The position numbers were made by a program, and so were the translations under genes. DNA of 64,000 nucleotides from CAVOGJ01 sp963695405 (GTDB lineage Bacteria > Planctomycetota > Planctomycetia > Pirellulales > Pirellulaceae). The notes beneath the pieces are model-generated. The model was not told the origin of the DNA. It made no database searches and saw nothing but the letters and a program-made list of their open reading frames with translations. Shown here one piece after another: positions 17,026-28,417 of this stretch. The DNA is taken from positions 186,001-250,000 of the forward strand of contig CAVOGJ010000001.1 of the NCBI GenBank assembly GCA_963695405.1. Direction: 5' to 3'. Numbering within the stretch: the first letter of the stretch is position 1; the number at the start of each line of letters is the position of its first letter.

Positions 17026-20000
17026 ATGAAGTCGAAGAAGACCGGGCCGCAGGCCCTTCGCCTGGAGCAACTCGAGCAGAGACTGGCCTTGAGTGCGGCG
17101 CCGCTGGGCAGCAGCAGCTTGGACGCCTGGTCACTGTTAGCCGATATTCCCCCAGCGGCGACTGGCGGCCAGCCGATCGCAGTATCGAGCTTTGAAGCGT
17201 TCGCGATCAATGAGACCGAAATGCGAACTCTCCTGAGTGCCGCGCCATTGGAATTTACCCCCGAGGCCGCGAATCCACTGCAAGTGGCTGTCCCGGCTCC
17301 CGATGGCTCGATCCAGCGCTTCGCCGTTGTCGAGACACAGATGATGGAGCCGGAACTGTCGGCTGAGTTCCCGCTGATCAAAACGTATCGCGGCGTCGGC
17401 ATCGACGACCCATTTGCATCGGCCGTGTTTGACTACACTTACCAAGGCTTCCACGCTCAGGTCCGGTCACCGAACGGCACCTTCTTCATCGATCCTTACT
17501 ATCACCTCGAGACCAGCGTTTACGCGAGTTACTATCGAGCCGACATGGATTTCTCTGCGGTGGCGGCCAGCTGGACGGAGTTAGGTGTGATCGAGAACGG
17601 AGATTTAATGCCGACATCTCACATGCACGACGCAGGGGACGAAGACCATGACGAACACATCCACGACGAACACAGCCATGACGACGAGCCCGTCTGGGCA
17701 TCGTCCGCGTTGGTTGGTGCTGCCGATCTACACGCGGACGATCTGCTTGTTGGCGAAGAGTCATTCAACGATGAGGGCTCGTCCATTGAACTGATCCCTC
17801 GCACGGGGACGCAATTGCGGACCTATCGGGCGGCGGTGGCCGCCACGACGGAGTACACGAATTTTCACGGCGGGACAGTGGTTGCTGGTCAATCGGCGAT
17901 CGTGACTGCGATGAACCGCGTGAACGGGATCTATGAGGATGAACTGACGATCCGCATGGTGCTGGTGGCCAACAACAGCTCGCTCGTCTACACCGGAGCC
18001 GATCCGTATACGAACAATAATGGCTTTGCCATGCTCAGCCAGAACCAGTCCAATATCGATTCGGTGATTGGCAATGCCAACTACGACATCGGACACGTCT
18101 TCAGCACGGGAGGCGGCGGGGTGGCCGGCTTCGCCGTCGTTGGCGTTACCGGCAGAAAGGCCCAGGGGGTCACTGGACTTCCGGCGCCGATCGGCGACGC
18201 ATTTTACGTGGATTACGTCGCCCATGAGATGGGTCATCAGTACGGCGGTTCGCATACGTTTAACGGCGACTCGGGCTCGTGCTCTGGCGGAAATCGTTCT
18301 GGGAGTTCAGCCTTCGAGCCGGGCAGCGGTTCGACGATCATGGCCTACGCTGGCATCTGCGGAAATGACAACCTGCAAAGCAATAGCAACGCCTATTTCC
18401 ATTCCCGCAGCCTCGATCAGATTGTGCAGTACGTCGACGTCACGCGTCCGAATGTGGGGACGCGCGTCGACACCGGGAATACCATTCCCACTGCCGACGC
18501 CGGTGCGAATTACACCATTCCGGCCCAGACGCCATTTGTTCTCACCGGCGCCGGCACGGATGACGACGGGGATCCCCTGGTTTACAACTGGGAGGAGCGC
18601 GATCTGGGTCCCCAGCAAGACGTGAACGCGGGCGACAATGGTTCGAGCCCGATCTTCCGCTCGTGGACCGCCACCGCCGACCCAACGAGGACCTTTCCCC
18701 GCTTATCCAATCTACTGGCCAACAATACCGTGCGGGGAGAAACCTTGCCCACGACCAATCGCACGCTCAATTTCCGCCTGACGGTGCGCGACAACAATGC
18801 GGCTGGAGGCGGCGTGGCCACGGATAATGCATCGGTCGTCGTCCGCAACGCCGCCGGACCTTTTCTGGTAACTAGTCCGAACACGCCGGTTACTTGGGTA
18901 GGCGGAGAGTCACAGACGGTGACATGGGATGTGGCCGGTACAACCGGTAACGGCATCGACACGTCGCAAGTCAACATTCTTCTGTCGGACGACGGCGGCC
19001 AGACGTATCCGTATACGATCCTATCGGCAACGGCCAACGATGGGTCTGAGCTCATTACGGTTCCGAACGTTGGCACCTCACAAGCCAGGCTAAAGATCGA
19101 AGCGGTTGGCAACATTTTCTTTGATATCTCCAATCGTAACTTCACGATCAATGAACAAACGGACTTCGTGGACCCCATGGCGGAGGCTGCGGCCCCCGAT
19201 TTGACCGATCCCGTGGAAGTGGTCCAACTGATCGACGTCACCTATACGGATGATCTTGCTATTGATGTGAGCACGATCAACGGAGGCGACATCGAAGTCA
19301 TCTCGCCCGACGGCGAGGCGCTTTTTGGACAATTGCTGAATCCACCTTCCAGTAGCACGAATACATCGCCTGTATTCGTGACGTATTTCGTGTTTGCTCC
19401 CGGCGGAACTTGGGATGAAGCGGATGCGGGTCTGTACGATATCCGCATGTTGGAAAACGCCGTTCGTGACACGGCCGGTAATGCCGTGCCCGCCGGTTCG
19501 ATCGGCTCGTTTACCGTTCTTTTCGAAGATCGATCGGACCCAGGCGACTTTAACGGTGACGGCCAACTCGACTGTGAAGACGTCGACAGTCTCACGTTGG
19601 AGATCGCTGCCGGTTCAAATAACGTGGCCTTCGACGTCACCGGTGATAATCTAGTCAACGTCGATGATCTCAACGAATGGGTACTGAATTTGAAGGGCAC
19701 CCTTCTTGGCGACGCGAACCTCGATTTTTCAGTGGACACGAGCGACTTTAATATCTGGAACGTGAACAAGTTTACGGCTGGCGGAGGCTGGTGCGCTGGA
19801 AATTTCAACGGCGATGACTTTGTCGACGCTTCCGACTTCAACCTCTGGAACCTCAATAAGTTCACTGCGGCATTACGCCCTTTGGTGCCAAATGAGCCTG
19901 AAAGCGAGATGGTTGCGCGGGAACCGCGTGCCGCCGGTATGGGTCTTCCATCGCCTGCCGTCGAGGCGAGCTCGGCACTGGCGCCCTTGGCGGACCGGGC

Positions 20001-20127
20001 TGCCAACCATCGCGATTCATCGGTTTCGGAGCGACGATTCGACCCTGGGAAGCGAGAGCGCTTTGAAAGCCGCAGCCGCAGGTCGGATGCGGAAACGCTT
20101 GATTTGATCTTTGCCCAGTTGGCGTAA
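17026..20127 (+). CDS. Secreted metzincin (reprolysin-like) metalloprotease with dockerin-like repeats
   Basis: The N-terminus MKSKKTGPQALRLEQLEQRL followed by ALSA is the planctomycete export-type signature, which fixes the ATG at 17026. A His/Asp/Glu-rich stretch lies at about residues 196-222. The catalytic zinc site is HEMGHQYGGSH (H400, E401, H404, H410), the metzincin HExxHxxGxxH, followed by the Met-turn region TIMAYAGICG. Further on come PKD/Ig-like segments (ADAGANYTIPAQTPFVLTGAG; SPNTPVTWVGGESQTVTWD) and, at about 19535-19875, four calcium-loop repeats of dockerin type (GDFNGDGQLDCEDVDSL; GDANLDFSVDTSDFNIWN). The protein is 1033 aa. It probably degrades extracellular protein; substrate unknown. 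Confidence 0.88.
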   Translation: MKSKKTGPQALRLEQLEQRLALSAAPLGSSSLDAWSLLADIPPAATGGQPIAVSSFEAFAINETEMRTLLSAAPLEFTPEAANPLQVAVPAPDGSIQRFAVVETQMMEPELSAEFPLIKTYRGVGIDDPFASAVFDYTYQGFHAQVRSPNGTFFIDPYYHLETSVYASYYRADMDFSAVAASWTELGVIENGDLMPTSHMHDAGDEDHDEHIHDEHSHDDEPVWASSALVGAADLHADDLLVGEESFNDEGSSIELIPRTGTQLRTYRAAVAATTEYTNFHGGTVVAGQSAIVTAMNRVNGIYEDELTIRMVLVANNSSLVYTGADPYTNNNGFAMLSQNQSNIDSVIGNANYDIGHVFSTGGGGVAGFAVVGVTGRKAQGVTGLPAPIGDAFYVDYVAHEMGHQYGGSHTFNGDSGSCSGGNRSGSSAFEPGSGSTIMAYAGICGNDNLQSNSNAYFHSRSLDQIVQYVDVTRPNVGTRVDTGNTIPTADAGANYTIPAQTPFVLTGAGTDDDGDPLVYNWEERDLGPQQDVNAGDNGSSPIFRSWTATADPTRTFPRLSNLLANNTVRGETLPTTNRTLNFRLTVRDNNAAGGGVATDNASVVVRNAAGPFLVTSPNTPVTWVGGESQTVTWDVAGTTGNGIDTSQVNILLSDDGGQTYPYTILSATANDGSELITVPNVGTSQARLKIEAVGNIFFDISNRNFTINEQTDFVDPMAEAAAPDLTDPVEVVQLIDVTYTDDLAIDVSTINGGDIEVISPDGEALFGQLLNPPSSSTNTSPVFVTYFVFAPGGTWDEADAGLYDIRMLENAVRDTAGNAVPAGSIGSFTVLFEDRSDPGDFNGDGQLDCEDVDSLTLEIAAGSNNVAFDVTGDNLVNVDDLNEWVLNLKGTLLGDANLDFSVDTSDFNIWNVNKFTAGGGWCAGNFNGDDFVDASDFNLWNLNKFTAALRPLVPNEPESEMVAREPRAAGMGLPSPAVEASSALAPLADRAANHRDSSVSERRFDPGKRERFESRSRRSDAETLDLIFAQLA

Positions 20128-20257
20128 GGCAAGGACACGCGGCAACCGCGCCCGGCGGCGTGCGTAAACATTCCCGAGCCGGGAGACGGGTAACGGCGGC
20201 GCCTACGCCTCGCGGTCGCGAACAGGACGATAGGATCAGGGAACTGCCGAGGCCACC

Positions 20258-20746
20258 ATGAGCCAACGACCGCCGCGGGAGATCGACACCTCGCCGAGCG
20301 AGCCACACCCGCTCGAGGCGACCGGCGTAATTATCGTCGATCATGGCTCGCGTCGTGAAGCCAGCAATGAACTCCTCTTAGGTGTCGTGGCGTTGTACTC
20401 CGCACAGTCGCCCTATGCCATTGTCGAACCGGCTCACATGGAATTGGCCGAGCCATCCATCGAAACGGCTTTCCAGCGCTGTGTGGCGCGCGGAGCGACG
20501 TTGGTCATCGTGCATCCGTATTTTCTCCTGCCCGGCAGGCATTGGGATCAGGACATTCCGCGGTTAGCCGCCGAGGCAGCGGAACAACATGCGGACGTGC
20601 GCTATCTGGTCACTTCACCACTCGGCTTGCACCCGCTGATGGCGCGCGTTATGCAGGACCGTATTGACCAGTGTGTCGCGCACGTCACAGGCGAGGCAGA
20701 GGCGTGCAATTTATGTGCGGAAACCGACAAGTGCCGTATCCGCTAA
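20258..20746 (+). CDS. CbiX/SirB-family sirohydrochlorin chelatase-like protein
   Basis: IIVDHGSRREASNELL near residues 25-40 is the CbiX/SirB active-site motif with metal-binding H29; a second His lies in VIVHPYFLLPGRHWDQDIP. These single-domain chelatases insert Co or Fe into sirohydrochlorin for cobalamin or siroheme synthesis. The C-terminus carries C150, C153 and C159 (CNLCAETDKC). Plant SirB proteins hold an iron-sulphur cluster in a cysteine-rich C-terminal region, so these may do the same; that is inference. Length 162 aa fits a short CbiX. No other tetrapyrrole gene is in the window. The N-terminal 20 residues are poorly conserved in character, and the ATG follows GGCCACC. Confidence 0.85.
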   Translation: MSQRPPREIDTSPSEPHPLEATGVIIVDHGSRREASNELLLGVVALYSAQSPYAIVEPAHMELAEPSIETAFQRCVARGATLVIVHPYFLLPGRHWDQDIPRLAAEAAEQHADVRYLVTSPLGLHPLMARVMQDRIDQCVAHVTGEAEACNLCAETDKCRIR

Positions 20747-20869
20747 CCGCGACCATTTGCCGCGACGGCGTTTGCCGGGGATGACTTTTTTCCAGGCAGG
20801 ACGCTAAACTGAGGAGGCGTGAGCGTCGGATCGTCTTAGACCATTGAGAAATTTTTCCCAAGCAGAACC

Positions 20870-22930
20870 ATGGCCACCAGCACCGTCCCTGAACCCGCGG
20901 CTCAAGAACCTGCAGCCGCCGATGCCGTAGCGCTGATACTCAAGCAAGCGGGCCGCACCGCGGATGAAGTCGCCGCCCTGGCAACGTTGGACGATGCGGA
21001 TCGCGCGGCCGAGCATCAGTTCTCGGGTGAGGCTCCCACGCTGGCTTCGCTTTTCGGCAGCGTCCATGCGGCGGAGTTTTCTGCCGGCCGATTCAGCCCC
21101 ACCGCGGAAGTTGCTCGGGTCATGAGTGAGAGCCTCGAGTTTGTTCTGCAACGCAAGAAGGAAGGAACGCTTCTGGATCATGAGCGGATGCTGTTTCATG
21201 AAGACACGCTCAGCGGACTGGCGCGAATTGGTTTTTTTGGGTTGGCAATCCCCGTCGAGTACGGGGGCAGTGGTGCTCGGCTGGGAGACTTGGGGCCGCT
21301 ACTGCGAGCGCTGACGTTTGTGCACCCTGATTTGGCGGTGTTGTTTGAAGTTCACAATTTTCTGGGTCCTGTAACGCCGATCCTCGATTTCGGCACCGAG
21401 GAACAGAAACAAAAATACTTGCCGCAAATGGCTCGCGGAGAGCTGCTCGGGTCGTTTGCGCTCACCGAGCCCGGCGTCGGAGCCGATCCGAGCAAGCTCG
21501 CGTGTACGGCGCGACGCGAGGGGGACAAATTTGTGCTCAATGGCGTGAAATGGCCGATCACGAACGTGATCTACGGGGGCATTTGCGTCCTGGTTTTGAA
21601 ATTGGAAGGTGAAGACCTCCCGAAAGGCCGCGACTCGGGCATGATGATCTTTGAGGTGCCCCGCCACGACACGCCTCATTTTCGCATGAAGCGCAATCGG
21701 CTCGTCGCTTTCGACTATTTATGGAATGCTCGCTTTCGATTGATCGACTTCGAGCTGCCGGCCGATTGTCTACTCGGTCCTCCTGGCAAGGGCCTGGCTC
21801 AGGCGTTCAGTTCCCTCGCCAAGGGGCGAGGAGGCATTTGCGTTAACAGTGCAGCCAAGATCTTTAAGCTCCTGGCACAGATCATCAATGACCCAGCGAA
21901 GCAGGGCCAGACCGACGACCCGGATACCGCACGCCAGGCTGGCGGCTGGACGGCGTTTCGTAACACGTTTGGAAAACCGATCGGCGATTCGCCGCGAATT
22001 CGCACGTGGGTGGGACGAGCCACCTGTCATGCCTTGGCGAGTCGACCACTCGGTGATCTCTGCTTTCGCCTGGGCGCGAATGGTGTCCGTGATGAAACGC
22101 AGGGAATGATCGCGAAGGTCTATGCGACCAAGGCGCTATTACAAACCGCCATTAACACGTACCAGATTCAGGGTGGTCGTTCGGTACATACGGACGAGCG
22201 GTGCGCGGCGATGCGGGCGGGTGGGCAAGCAGCGGTCGACGCCGCGGACGGACTGATCGAGAACTTCATTGGCGAGAACATGCACGAGTTCACCATCGCC
22301 ACGGTGTACGAAGGTCCGAACCCGGTGCTGGCAGATGTCGGCGCGCCGAACGCCATGACCCGAGGTATTCGTGGCATGTATCTCGAACCGATTGGTTTGG
22401 CTGAGATCAAGGGAGAACCGGGCCTGGCGGCCAAGGCACGCTTCGGCTGGTTCATCCTCAAGACAGTCCTCGGTTCGTTCAATCCTTGGACTGGCACGCT
22501 GGATGGCGTAACGAATCTATTTCCGGCGAAGGAACGTTACGTGCAGAAAGCGCTCTGCCGCAACCGTGCGCTCGGTCGGAAGATACTCTTCATCATCGCC
22601 AAGTATCAAAAGTCGTTCATGGATCAGAGCTTCTTGTTGGGCGACGAAGGAGGCATTTTCGACCAACTCTGCTATTCTTTAGCCTCGCTCGTCTATGCAC
22701 TTTCGCTCGAAAAACCTCAGCACGAATACCTGCTTGTTGCCGAGGCGCTCGACCTGGAAGCAGATGTCCGTATGCAGGGCAAGACCGCCACGGCCGCCTT
22801 GCAATCGAAATGGGCCGATATTGGCCGGCTGATGATGGAGCCTCGGTCGCGACTGTACAAGGACTTGATTGCCGACATCGAGGTGGGCGATATTCCGCTC
22901 GACCCGCGGCGAATCGACGATTTCATCTGA
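20870..22930 (+). CDS. Acyl-CoA dehydrogenase family protein, long form
   Basis: The central part is an acyl-CoA dehydrogenase: IGFFGLAIPVEYGGSG, then ALTEPGVGADPSKLACTARR and DKFVLNGVKWPITN for FAD and substrate binding, and TYQIQGGRSVHTDER with VYEGPNPVL, where the Glu is at the usual catalytic position. Such enzymes make trans-2-enoyl-CoA with FAD. At 686 aa it is far longer than the usual 380: there is an extra N-terminal segment of about 80 residues, and roughly 180 residues follow the catalytic region (KERYVQKALCRNRALGRKIL; EALDLEADVRMQGKTATAAL). No fatty-acid genes adjoin it. The chain length of the substrate cannot be told. Confidence 0.87.
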   Translation: MATSTVPEPAAQEPAAADAVALILKQAGRTADEVAALATLDDADRAAEHQFSGEAPTLASLFGSVHAAEFSAGRFSPTAEVARVMSESLEFVLQRKKEGTLLDHERMLFHEDTLSGLARIGFFGLAIPVEYGGSGARLGDLGPLLRALTFVHPDLAVLFEVHNFLGPVTPILDFGTEEQKQKYLPQMARGELLGSFALTEPGVGADPSKLACTARREGDKFVLNGVKWPITNVIYGGICVLVLKLEGEDLPKGRDSGMMIFEVPRHDTPHFRMKRNRLVAFDYLWNARFRLIDFELPADCLLGPPGKGLAQAFSSLAKGRGGICVNSAAKIFKLLAQIINDPAKQGQTDDPDTARQAGGWTAFRNTFGKPIGDSPRIRTWVGRATCHALASRPLGDLCFRLGANGVRDETQGMIAKVYATKALLQTAINTYQIQGGRSVHTDERCAAMRAGGQAAVDAADGLIENFIGENMHEFTIATVYEGPNPVLADVGAPNAMTRGIRGMYLEPIGLAEIKGEPGLAAKARFGWFILKTVLGSFNPWTGTLDGVTNLFPAKERYVQKALCRNRALGRKILFIIAKYQKSFMDQSFLLGDEGGIFDQLCYSLASLVYALSLEKPQHEYLLVAEALDLEADVRMQGKTATAALQSKWADIGRLMMEPRSRLYKDLIADIEVGDIPLDPRRIDDFI

Positions 22931-23081
22931 CCCCATCCGACCAACCCCTCCCCTGTCGAGGGGAAATTTCCTTGCGAAGGCCTAAATTCTGGTTAGGATT
23001 GAAAGGTAGGGTTCTCGCTCCACGTCGCCGACGCTAAGGTGCGTTTGCGCGTGGGATGCGGTAGGTCAGGTGCAAGCTCTA

Positions 23082-26000
23082 ATGACGCGACGGTCGCCAC
23101 GAATCTCTCCGTCGCGCCGCCGCGCCTTATCGATCCGGCGGCTCTTCGCCGAAAGCCTCGAGCCCCGATTCCTACTCTCCTGGACGGGGCCCGTCGCGAA
23201 TCCGCCGATCGACTCGACCAGTTTTTTCTCGCAACGGATATCGTCGGACCAAATCACCGCACGTGCCGCGACACGAGACTTTGTCGACGGCGAACTGATA
23301 GTGGCGGTCGAGGTTCCGGTTAGTCAGGACCTGTTGCCGACGTTTCTCTCGGCGCTCCATTGGGAAACGCGCCTGGGAATTGAGGGGACGGTTGACACTA
23401 GACCATTACTGCAATTTGAAAGCCAAGTCGGGCGAACGGTGGCAGTGGTCAGTCTCGACCTGCAGGGCGGCTCGACGCTCGCAGCGCTACCACGGTTTGA
23501 TGACGACCCGTTCGTGCTGTGGACTTCTCCCAACTTCGTTTATCCGATCGATCCCCGAGAATTCACGCCTGACGACCCACGATTCGCGAGTCAATACGCG
23601 CATTCCTTGTCCCAGACCGACTTGGCGTGGGATATGACCTGGGGAGATTCTTGGGTCGTCATCGGCGTTACCGATGATGGGATCGACTTGGATCATGAGG
23701 ACCTCGCCGCCAATATCTGGCAAAACTCCGGCGAGATACCACAGAATGGCATCGACGATGACGCCAACGGTTACGTCGACGACGTTGCCGGCTGGGACTT
23801 TGTCGACGACGACAACGATGCAAATCCGAATGGCTTTGACCAACATGGTACCCATGTCGCCGGCATCGCTGCTGCCGAGATTGATAATGCCAGGGGAGTC
23901 GCTGGGGTAGCCGGTGGCTCGACCATCTTGCCGCTGAAAATCTATGACGGTGCCCAGCCGGGAGCCTGGACGTCGGCGGTGGTTGCCGAGGCATTTGCCT
24001 ACGCGGCCGACAACGGCGCCAACATCGTGACCACAAGCTACAACATCGATCCATTTGCGGGCGATCCGGTTTTTACAGCCGGATTACAGTATCTGTATGA
24101 CGCGGATGTGCTGCATTTCAATTCGGCTGGCAACGCCAATACCAAGAACCCGCCGCGGCAGGCCTTTGAACAATCGATTCTTGTTGCCAATACCAATCAG
24201 TACGATCGCAAGTTCTCATCGAGCAACTATGGAGATGGAATCGACCTGACGGCCCCCGGCGTTCAAATTGTGTCGACGATGCCGGGATCAGACTATGGCT
24301 CATTAACCGGCACGAGCATGGCGACGCCCAATGCGGCGGGCGCGGCGGCCTTGATCTGGTCCGCTAACCCGACGTGGACGCGGGATCAGGTGGCAGCGCA
24401 ACTCCTGGCCACCGCTGACAATATCGATCTGCTTAACCCGAACTACGCAGGACAGCTTGGAGCCGGCCGTGTGAACCCCTTTCGGGCGTTGACCGAAACG
24501 CCCGGTCCGCCGATGGTGGAACATCTCGCCGGACTGCCGGCGGATGGCGGCGGTACCGATTCGCCGTTGATCGGTGAATTTTCTCTCTCCTTCACCCAGT
24601 TCATGAACGCCGCGGCCATCAACGGTCTGCAGGGCCTGGAGCTGCGCGGTGCCGGGCTGGATGGACTGTTCGATACGGCCGATGACCGCGTCGTGGGGCT
24701 ATCGCTCGTCAGTCAGTACATGGCGGGTTCCAATGCGGTGCGGGTCGCGATCACCGATGGCCCCCTGGCGCTTGGCGCATACCGTCTGACCATCGCGGCC
24801 AGTCAATTCACCAATCCATTTGGCACGGAGCTTGACGGCGATCAGGACGGCTTGGCTGGCGGCGACTTTGTCACGAGTTTCTCGGTCGACCCATCTCCGC
24901 CCTTGGCTCGGAGTCCACTGGGGAGGGTTGGTGTACCAGTCGACCGTACCCGGAGCCATCTGGTCGCCAACGGAGGTCGATCGGTATCCTTTGTCGCTCG
25001 ACGCCGGTACGGTCTTCAGTGTCCAGGTCCAAGGTGACGGTGATTTCGTGCCCGAGATCGAGCTTCTCGATCCAGCAGGCAGTTCGCTGGGTGTCATTGA
25101 CGCCAATGGGAACACGGCGCTGCTGCCGAGCGGCACGGCAGCCATGGCCGGTGATTACTTGCTCCTGGTGAGGGAGGCGACGGGCGGACCTGGCAGCTAC
25201 GTTGTCGATTGGTTCCTGCACGCGCAAGCAGAGGAGGAAGCGACGGGAACCGGCACGAACGATCAGGCCAGCGGAGCCGAACCGCTCGCGGCGAGCCGCG
25301 AGAGCTGGGGCACACACGGCGCGGCGCGGATGGCAACCGTGGGCTCACTTTCGGCGAACGACGAAGACTGGTTCGTGTTCTCTCTGAACGACGGTGATCA
25401 TGCGTCGATCGTTGTGGGGAGCGGCTCGCCCTTGTCAATGGAATTGCAATCGTCCTCAGGGTCGGTGTTGACGACCGCAACGGAAGTCTCGTCCGGGGTC
25501 TACATCGCCAGCTATCAAGATCTTACCGCAGACGGAATGGCCGATGACTACTTTGTCCGGATTGACCAGGGAGTGGGCGAATACACGTTGGTCGTAACCG
25601 AGCAGGCCGATTTCGAGTTAGAAAGCGGAGATGCCGTCGGCGCAGCAGGTCAGATTCTGCTGTCAAACGCCGTATTTGGCTTTGTTGCCGATCATGGAAA
25701 TGGACAAGCCGAACCCGACGAGCAAGTTCAGGGAACCGTCGTTGACATGGCCTTCCCAGGGGTGTTGCTCTCGACATCGTCGGGCGGCCATGTCTACGTC
25801 GACGCCGGCTCGTTCCAAGCGCCAACAGGCAATTTGGTGTTCGCTCCATACCCAGGGAGCGCTAGTGGTTGGTCGGATGGCGCGAATGAACTGCGGATTG
25901 ATTTTCTTCAGCCCACGAATTTCGTTTCGATCGACGTCGGCTCGGACGATCAGGCCGATATCGGTTACCTCCGGGCTTATGATCGTCACGGAGTGCTGGT

Positions 26001-28410
26001 TGCTGAGGTTGTCAGTGAGGCGGTGCCGAATGGCGGCTTTCAAACGTTGAGCATTTCCCGACCCTTGGCCGATATCGCCTACGCTCTTTCGGCGGGATTG
26101 GGATCCGACATCACTCCCTTGGATCATTTGCGTTTCAGCAATCCTGGCGGGAGCGATATTTACGCGATCGACGTGAATGCTGGCGACCAACTCGAGCTGA
26201 CGGCCTACCTTCCTGGCGAAGGTCCGAACGACTTGATCAATGGACTCGACACTCCACTCGGTCGACAACTCGTACTGGAGCTCCTGGATCCAGCGGGAAC
26301 CTCGCTGGGCACTTCCTCCGACATCCTCCAACATGTGGCCACGGAAGCGGGACGCTACACGCTGGCGGTGACGTCCTTGTCAGGTCAGGGCGAGTACTTC
26401 GTGGAAGTCATCGGCGCCACTGGCAATGATTTCCGGCCGTATGCGGTTGGTGCCAGCGTGACCGATGAGGAACGTGTCTTGGGATTTCCCTCTTCCATCC
26501 GCATCGATTTTTCGGAGCCGATCTCGGTAACCTCGTTGGCTGGAAATGAATTGCTGGTCAATGGCGTTCCCTCGACGTCGGCTGTCATAATGGACACCGA
26601 TTCGATCGAATTTTTCCTCGATCCGCAGGTGTACGCGGGTAGGGGGACGTACGAGGCCTGGTTGCCCGCGGATTCCTTGACGGACGTCGACGGACGAGGC
26701 AATCTCGATTTCAACATCCGCTTTACGGTCGAAGAGGTGCTGCCATTCGTCCGGGTGGGCATCCCCGGCACACTGGCAACTGCCAGTCGCGGCAACCAAA
26801 TCCGTCTCGATCTGAGCGAGATGGAAGCCTCCGTCTCGTTCGATGCGTCGGCTGGAGATCGAGTCGTGGGGGCGATTTTTCCGCAGAACCCGCAGGCGAC
26901 GCTGACGGCGTCCGTTTTGGGCCAAGTCGAATCGATCACCGCGGAAGGGCCAGGCATCCCAATCTATCTACCGGCGGCGACGTTGACGCACGATGGGGAG
27001 TTGACGATCCAGCTTCGCAGTGACTTACCGACGACGACCACACTCGACATCTACCGCAATACGGAATTAATTAGTGGTCAGTTGACCGGTCCCAACATTT
27101 TGGCGGATGGTTTTCCGGTCGTCGGTGGGTACCGTTATGCGGTGCTCGCGGAACTTCCAGAGACGGGCCCGGCCGCGGCGGAATTCGACATCGCATTGCC
27201 TGCAGGAGCCACGGCCTCCGTCGACGTCTTGCTGCGTGGCACCCATGGGCCGGTGAGCGAATCGCTAATTCTGGAACTCCTTGACGCGGAGGGAGAGGTC
27301 GTCGCAAACGCGGACGACTCGACAAATGGACAGTTCGAGCGGGCATTCCTGGGACACGCTTGGCCCGGGTCGGCAGCTTATCGGTTGCGTGTGAGCGGCG
27401 AGGGAGGTGAGGTTTTTCAGCTGGTGATTCTCGCCGATACGGTCATCGAACTCGAACCAAACGGTCCGTCCGATCCGCCCCGTGAGCTGGCTCGCCGGGC
27501 GGACAATTCGGCGGGCGCCATGGGCTTCCTGGAAGTGGACGACATCGACGCTTTTTCCATCCACCTGGACGCGGGACAGTTGCTATCCCTGCGGACGAAC
27601 ACGTTTGCCGATGGGGCGTACGATAATCCCACCAACTTGCTCGATCCGCGTTTGCGGTTGCTCTCCCCAGACGGTCTGGAGGTGGCCTTCGACGCGGATG
27701 GCCTGGACGGAAAAAACGCCACGCTTGAGTTTGCGGCGGGCGTGGCGGGCACCTATCGGATCGAAATCTCAGCGGATAGTGGCCACGGCGAATACGGCCT
27801 GGCCGTCGGCGTGTTGACGCCGCCCAGCGGAGTCGGAGATTTTGACGGCGACGGCCTCTGGAATTGCCGCGACATCGACTTGTTGATCGCAAACTTGGCG
27901 GCTGGCGAGGCGGATTTCAGCTTTGACTTGAATAACGATGGCCTCGTTGATTTGCATGACCGAGACGCTTGGCTGCAAATCGCGGCGGCCCAGAATGGAC
28001 TGCCGGCCAGCTACCTCGTCGGTGATGCCAACCTGGATGGGGTCGTAGATACGAGCGATTTCAACCTGTGGAATGTGCACAAATTCACCGCCACCGCTGC
28101 TTGGTGCAGCGGCGATTTCAATGCGGATGGACTGGTCGATACAAGCGACTTCAATCTTTGGAACATCAACAAATACACGGAGACGGCTGCAGCGCTGCGA
28201 AACGGAACCGTGACGGGGTCCGCGTCGCCTCTGGCCGCGGCCGCATGGTCGGTCGGCGAACCGACGCTGGCGCTGCCACCGTCGCCAGCAGTGGTACCAG
28301 GGAAAACCGCCAGCAACCAGCGAAGCGTGCGGCGGCTGTGGGACGATACGGAAGAAAAACAGTGGAAAGTCCAGGCAACCGACTGGCTGCTTGCGGAATT
28401 ACAATGGTAA
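23082..28410 (+). pseudogene. Secreted S8 subtilase with Ig-like and dockerin-like repeats, broken by one frameshift
   Basis: From ATG 23082 (a GTG lies at 23070) the N-terminus carries the planctomycete signature SIRRLFAESLEPRFLLS. The subtilase triad is complete: D198 in VTDDGID, H255 in HGTHVAGIAA, S412 in GTSMATPNAAG. Near 24924 the frame breaks: SPLG is followed by RVGVPVDRT and a stop at 25035, while GLVYQSTVPGAIWSPTEVDR continues one frame over to 28410. Removing one A at about 24924 gives one protein of about 1775 aa. The second part holds repeated bacterial pre-peptidase-like beta domains (for example SVQVQGDGDFVPEIELLDPA) and a four-loop dockerin-like module at 27830-28190. The second frame is 1.1 kb of intact coding per domain, so any inactivation is recent or artefactual. 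Confidence 0.88.
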
Positions 28411-28417
28411 ATGACTC

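Noticed and set aside
20160..20257. Cobalamin-riboswitch-like box AGCCGGGAGACGGGT upstream of the CbiX gene
   Set aside because: Only the B12-box-like part is present. The long core with GCTGCCCCCGCAACTGT-type elements is missing, and the gap to the previous gene is too short.
19242..20306. 354-codon minus-strand open frame
   Set aside because: Antisense to the dockerin-like end of the metzincin; no recognisable domain.
19700..28180. Similar DNA in the dockerin-like modules, considered as mobile repeats
   Set aside because: The similarity follows protein structure inside coding frames, with no terminal inverted repeats or transposase.
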